A stretch of DNA of 64,000 bases, from NCBI RefSeq assembly GCF_000317555.1, contig NC_019745.1:5150001-5214000 (forward strand), written 5' to 3'. Each line of letters opens with the position of its first letter. Positions within the stretch are counted from its first letter, which is position 1. The position numbers and the translations under genes were made by a program. Below, piece by piece: positions 63,174-64,000 of the stretch. The stretch comes from Gloeocapsa sp. PCC 7428. GTDB taxonomy: Bacteria > Cyanobacteriota > Cyanobacteriia > Cyanobacteriales > Chroococcidiopsidaceae. The notes under the pieces are model-generated. The model was not told where the DNA came from, did not search any database, and saw only the letters and a program-made list of their open reading frames with translations.

Positions 63174-63821
63174 CTAATATTGCGCTCGAAGAATGTTTTC
63201 AAACTCTCGTAATGCAACACTAGAACCTGCATTCCAAGCACGCTCTACATATACAGGAATCAGTTCTTTGACAGGAATCGTTGGAAATAGCGAACTTTGC
63301 AAGCTTTCTTGATACTGCTGCCCATCAAAAAGATAAATATTAAGTGTTTGGTTGCGATAAATCCAAAGTTCCGGAACACCAATAGCTGTATAATCTTCAG
63401 GTTTTGTAAATGATGTCAAATCTATTTCAAGCGCTAAATCAGGAGGCGGATCGCTTTCTAAATCAATTCTTTCTTTTCCTAAGATTGCTTCGCGATTTTG
63501 AATATAAAAGCAAGCATCTGGTTCTAACCCTTTTTGCTCGAATCGCTTTAGTGTAAGTGGATCAAAGCCTTCCCAGTCTTGCTTGAGGTGTCGCAGAAGA
63601 CTTTTGACTAAATCAGAAAGTGTATCAGATTTTTTACTATGTTCGGGCAAAGGTGCCATGATGCGAATCTCGTGCGTTATTGCGTCAAAATAGATTTTAA
63701 TTGCTGCTTTATCTTGACGACTTGTTAATAACGCTTGGTAGTCTATCCAGGATTGGTGGCGTAAGATTACTTCTGCGCCTGGTGGTAAATCAATACTGTC
63801 TTTGCTAATGGTTAGATGCAT
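63174..63821 (-). CDS. Uma2-family endonuclease-like protein
   Basis: A 215-residue Uma2 protein. The body includes PEHSKKSDTLSDLVKSLLRHL, then GLEPDACFYIQNREAI, DLALEIDLTSFTKPEDYTAIGVPELWIYRNQTLNIYLFDG, with the D/E/K-like active-site positions. It is distinct in sequence from the copies at 57382 and 61553, so these are old paralogues rather than recent duplicates. Confidence 0.88.
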   Translation of the reverse strand: MHLTISKDSIDLPPGAEVILRHQSWIDYQALLTSRQDKAAIKIYFDAITHEIRIMAPLPEHSKKSDTLSDLVKSLLRHLKQDWEGFDPLTLKRFEQKGLEPDACFYIQNREAILGKERIDLESDPPPDLALEIDLTSFTKPEDYTAIGVPELWIYRNQTLNIYLFDGQQYQESLQSSLFPTIPVKELIPVYVERAWNAGSSVALREFENILRAQY

Positions 63822-63859
63822 TTTTCAATTTAAAGTAATGTATTATTTAAGTATATGCA

Positions 63860-64000
63860 TTAAGAATGCTTTCCTCTAAAATCAATCATTGTTTGGAGAT
63901 AAGCATCGGGCATTCCTGTATCAAAACAACGTCCCTTAACAATGTAGCCCGTCATTCCTTCCACTTGACGTAAGCTTTCTAGCGCAGATGTTAATTGAAA
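63860..64000 (-). CDS. Sugar nucleotidyltransferase, C-terminal fragment
   Basis: The last 46 residues of a minus-strand gene running out of the window. The visible end, GYIVKGRCFDTGMPDAYLQTMIDF, matches the C-terminal part of UTP-glucose-1-phosphate or mannose-1-phosphate nucleotidyltransferases. The substrate cannot be set from the fragment. Confidence 0.6.
   Translation of the reverse strand, partial: FQLTSALESLRQVEGMTGYIVKGRCFDTGMPDAYLQTMIDFRGKHS

Noticed and set aside
1-64000. Many GCGATCGC octamers
   Set aside because: This is the HIP1 sequence, spread genome-wide in many cyanobacteria, not a local signal.
1-64000. Search for tRNA and rRNA genes
   Set aside because: No stretch with the T-arm consensus and cloverleaf length was convincing in any intergenic region.

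Overview
The window is chromosomal DNA from a cyanobacterium. The evidence is the very frequent HIP1 octamer GCGATCGC, cyanobacterial marker genes (sasA with a KaiB-like domain, an RpaB/Ycf27-type regulator, carboxyl-terminal protease, DUF760, DUF3386, Asr1405-type protein, group 2 sigma factor, Uma2 families), an intein-bearing class II ribonucleotide reductase and cyanobacterial heptanucleotide repeats. Gene content suggests a freshwater or terrestrial, Chroococcidiopsis-like or filamentous lineage, but the genus cannot be fixed from the sequence alone.

Region 1 (1-9090) opens with the tail of a Crp/Fnr regulator, a ribbon-helix-helix protein and an RpaB-like response regulator. A minus-strand stress cluster follows: quinol nitric oxide reductase, a thioredoxin-reductase-like flavoprotein with a degenerate NADPH site, a His-rich unknown protein, group I truncated haemoglobin, a cupin and a methyltransferase. 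A perfect 12-bp palindrome, TGAGCTAGCTCA, lies 60-90 bp upstream of two of these transcription units and again before an osmC gene at 24.5 kb, suggesting one regulon.

Region 2 (8227-22335) is a complete type I-D CRISPR-Cas system: a divergent WYL-type regulator, cas3', cas10d, csc2, csc1, cas6, cas4, cas1, cas2, a leader and a 26-repeat array ending in a mutated repeat and then a decayed 27th. Between csc1 and cas6, overlapping cas6 by 11 nt, sits a gene for a 2-oxoglutarate/Fe(II) dioxygenase, which is not part of the standard I-D gene set and is the most intriguing item here. A 10-bp direct repeat next to the start codons of both the regulator and cas3' is a candidate operator.

Region 3 (22478-33802) carries a YwiC-like membrane protein, small unknowns, OsmC, a GH57 glycosidase, Nfu, DUF3386, an SLH lipoprotein, SasA, a Nudix hydrolase, DUF760 and a sigma factor. 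Region 4 (34577-47045) holds carB (interrupted in frame by heptamer repeats), dps, a 2Fe-2S protein, an unusual fusion of a cyclic-nucleotide-binding domain, a degenerate sigma-54-type AAA+ domain and a NapH/NosR-like polyferredoxin membrane module, a CPBP protease, and a MarR-pirin-WrbA group with a shared operator. Region 5 (47253-64000) has an EF-G-like GTPase lacking the catalytic His, ctp protease, ispG, an RRM protein, nrdJ with a LAGLIDADG intein, a Uma2 pseudogene broken by a single stop codon, cysE, purH (also carrying in-frame heptamer repeats), two intact Uma2 genes, an acetyltransferase and the tail of a sugar nucleotidyltransferase.
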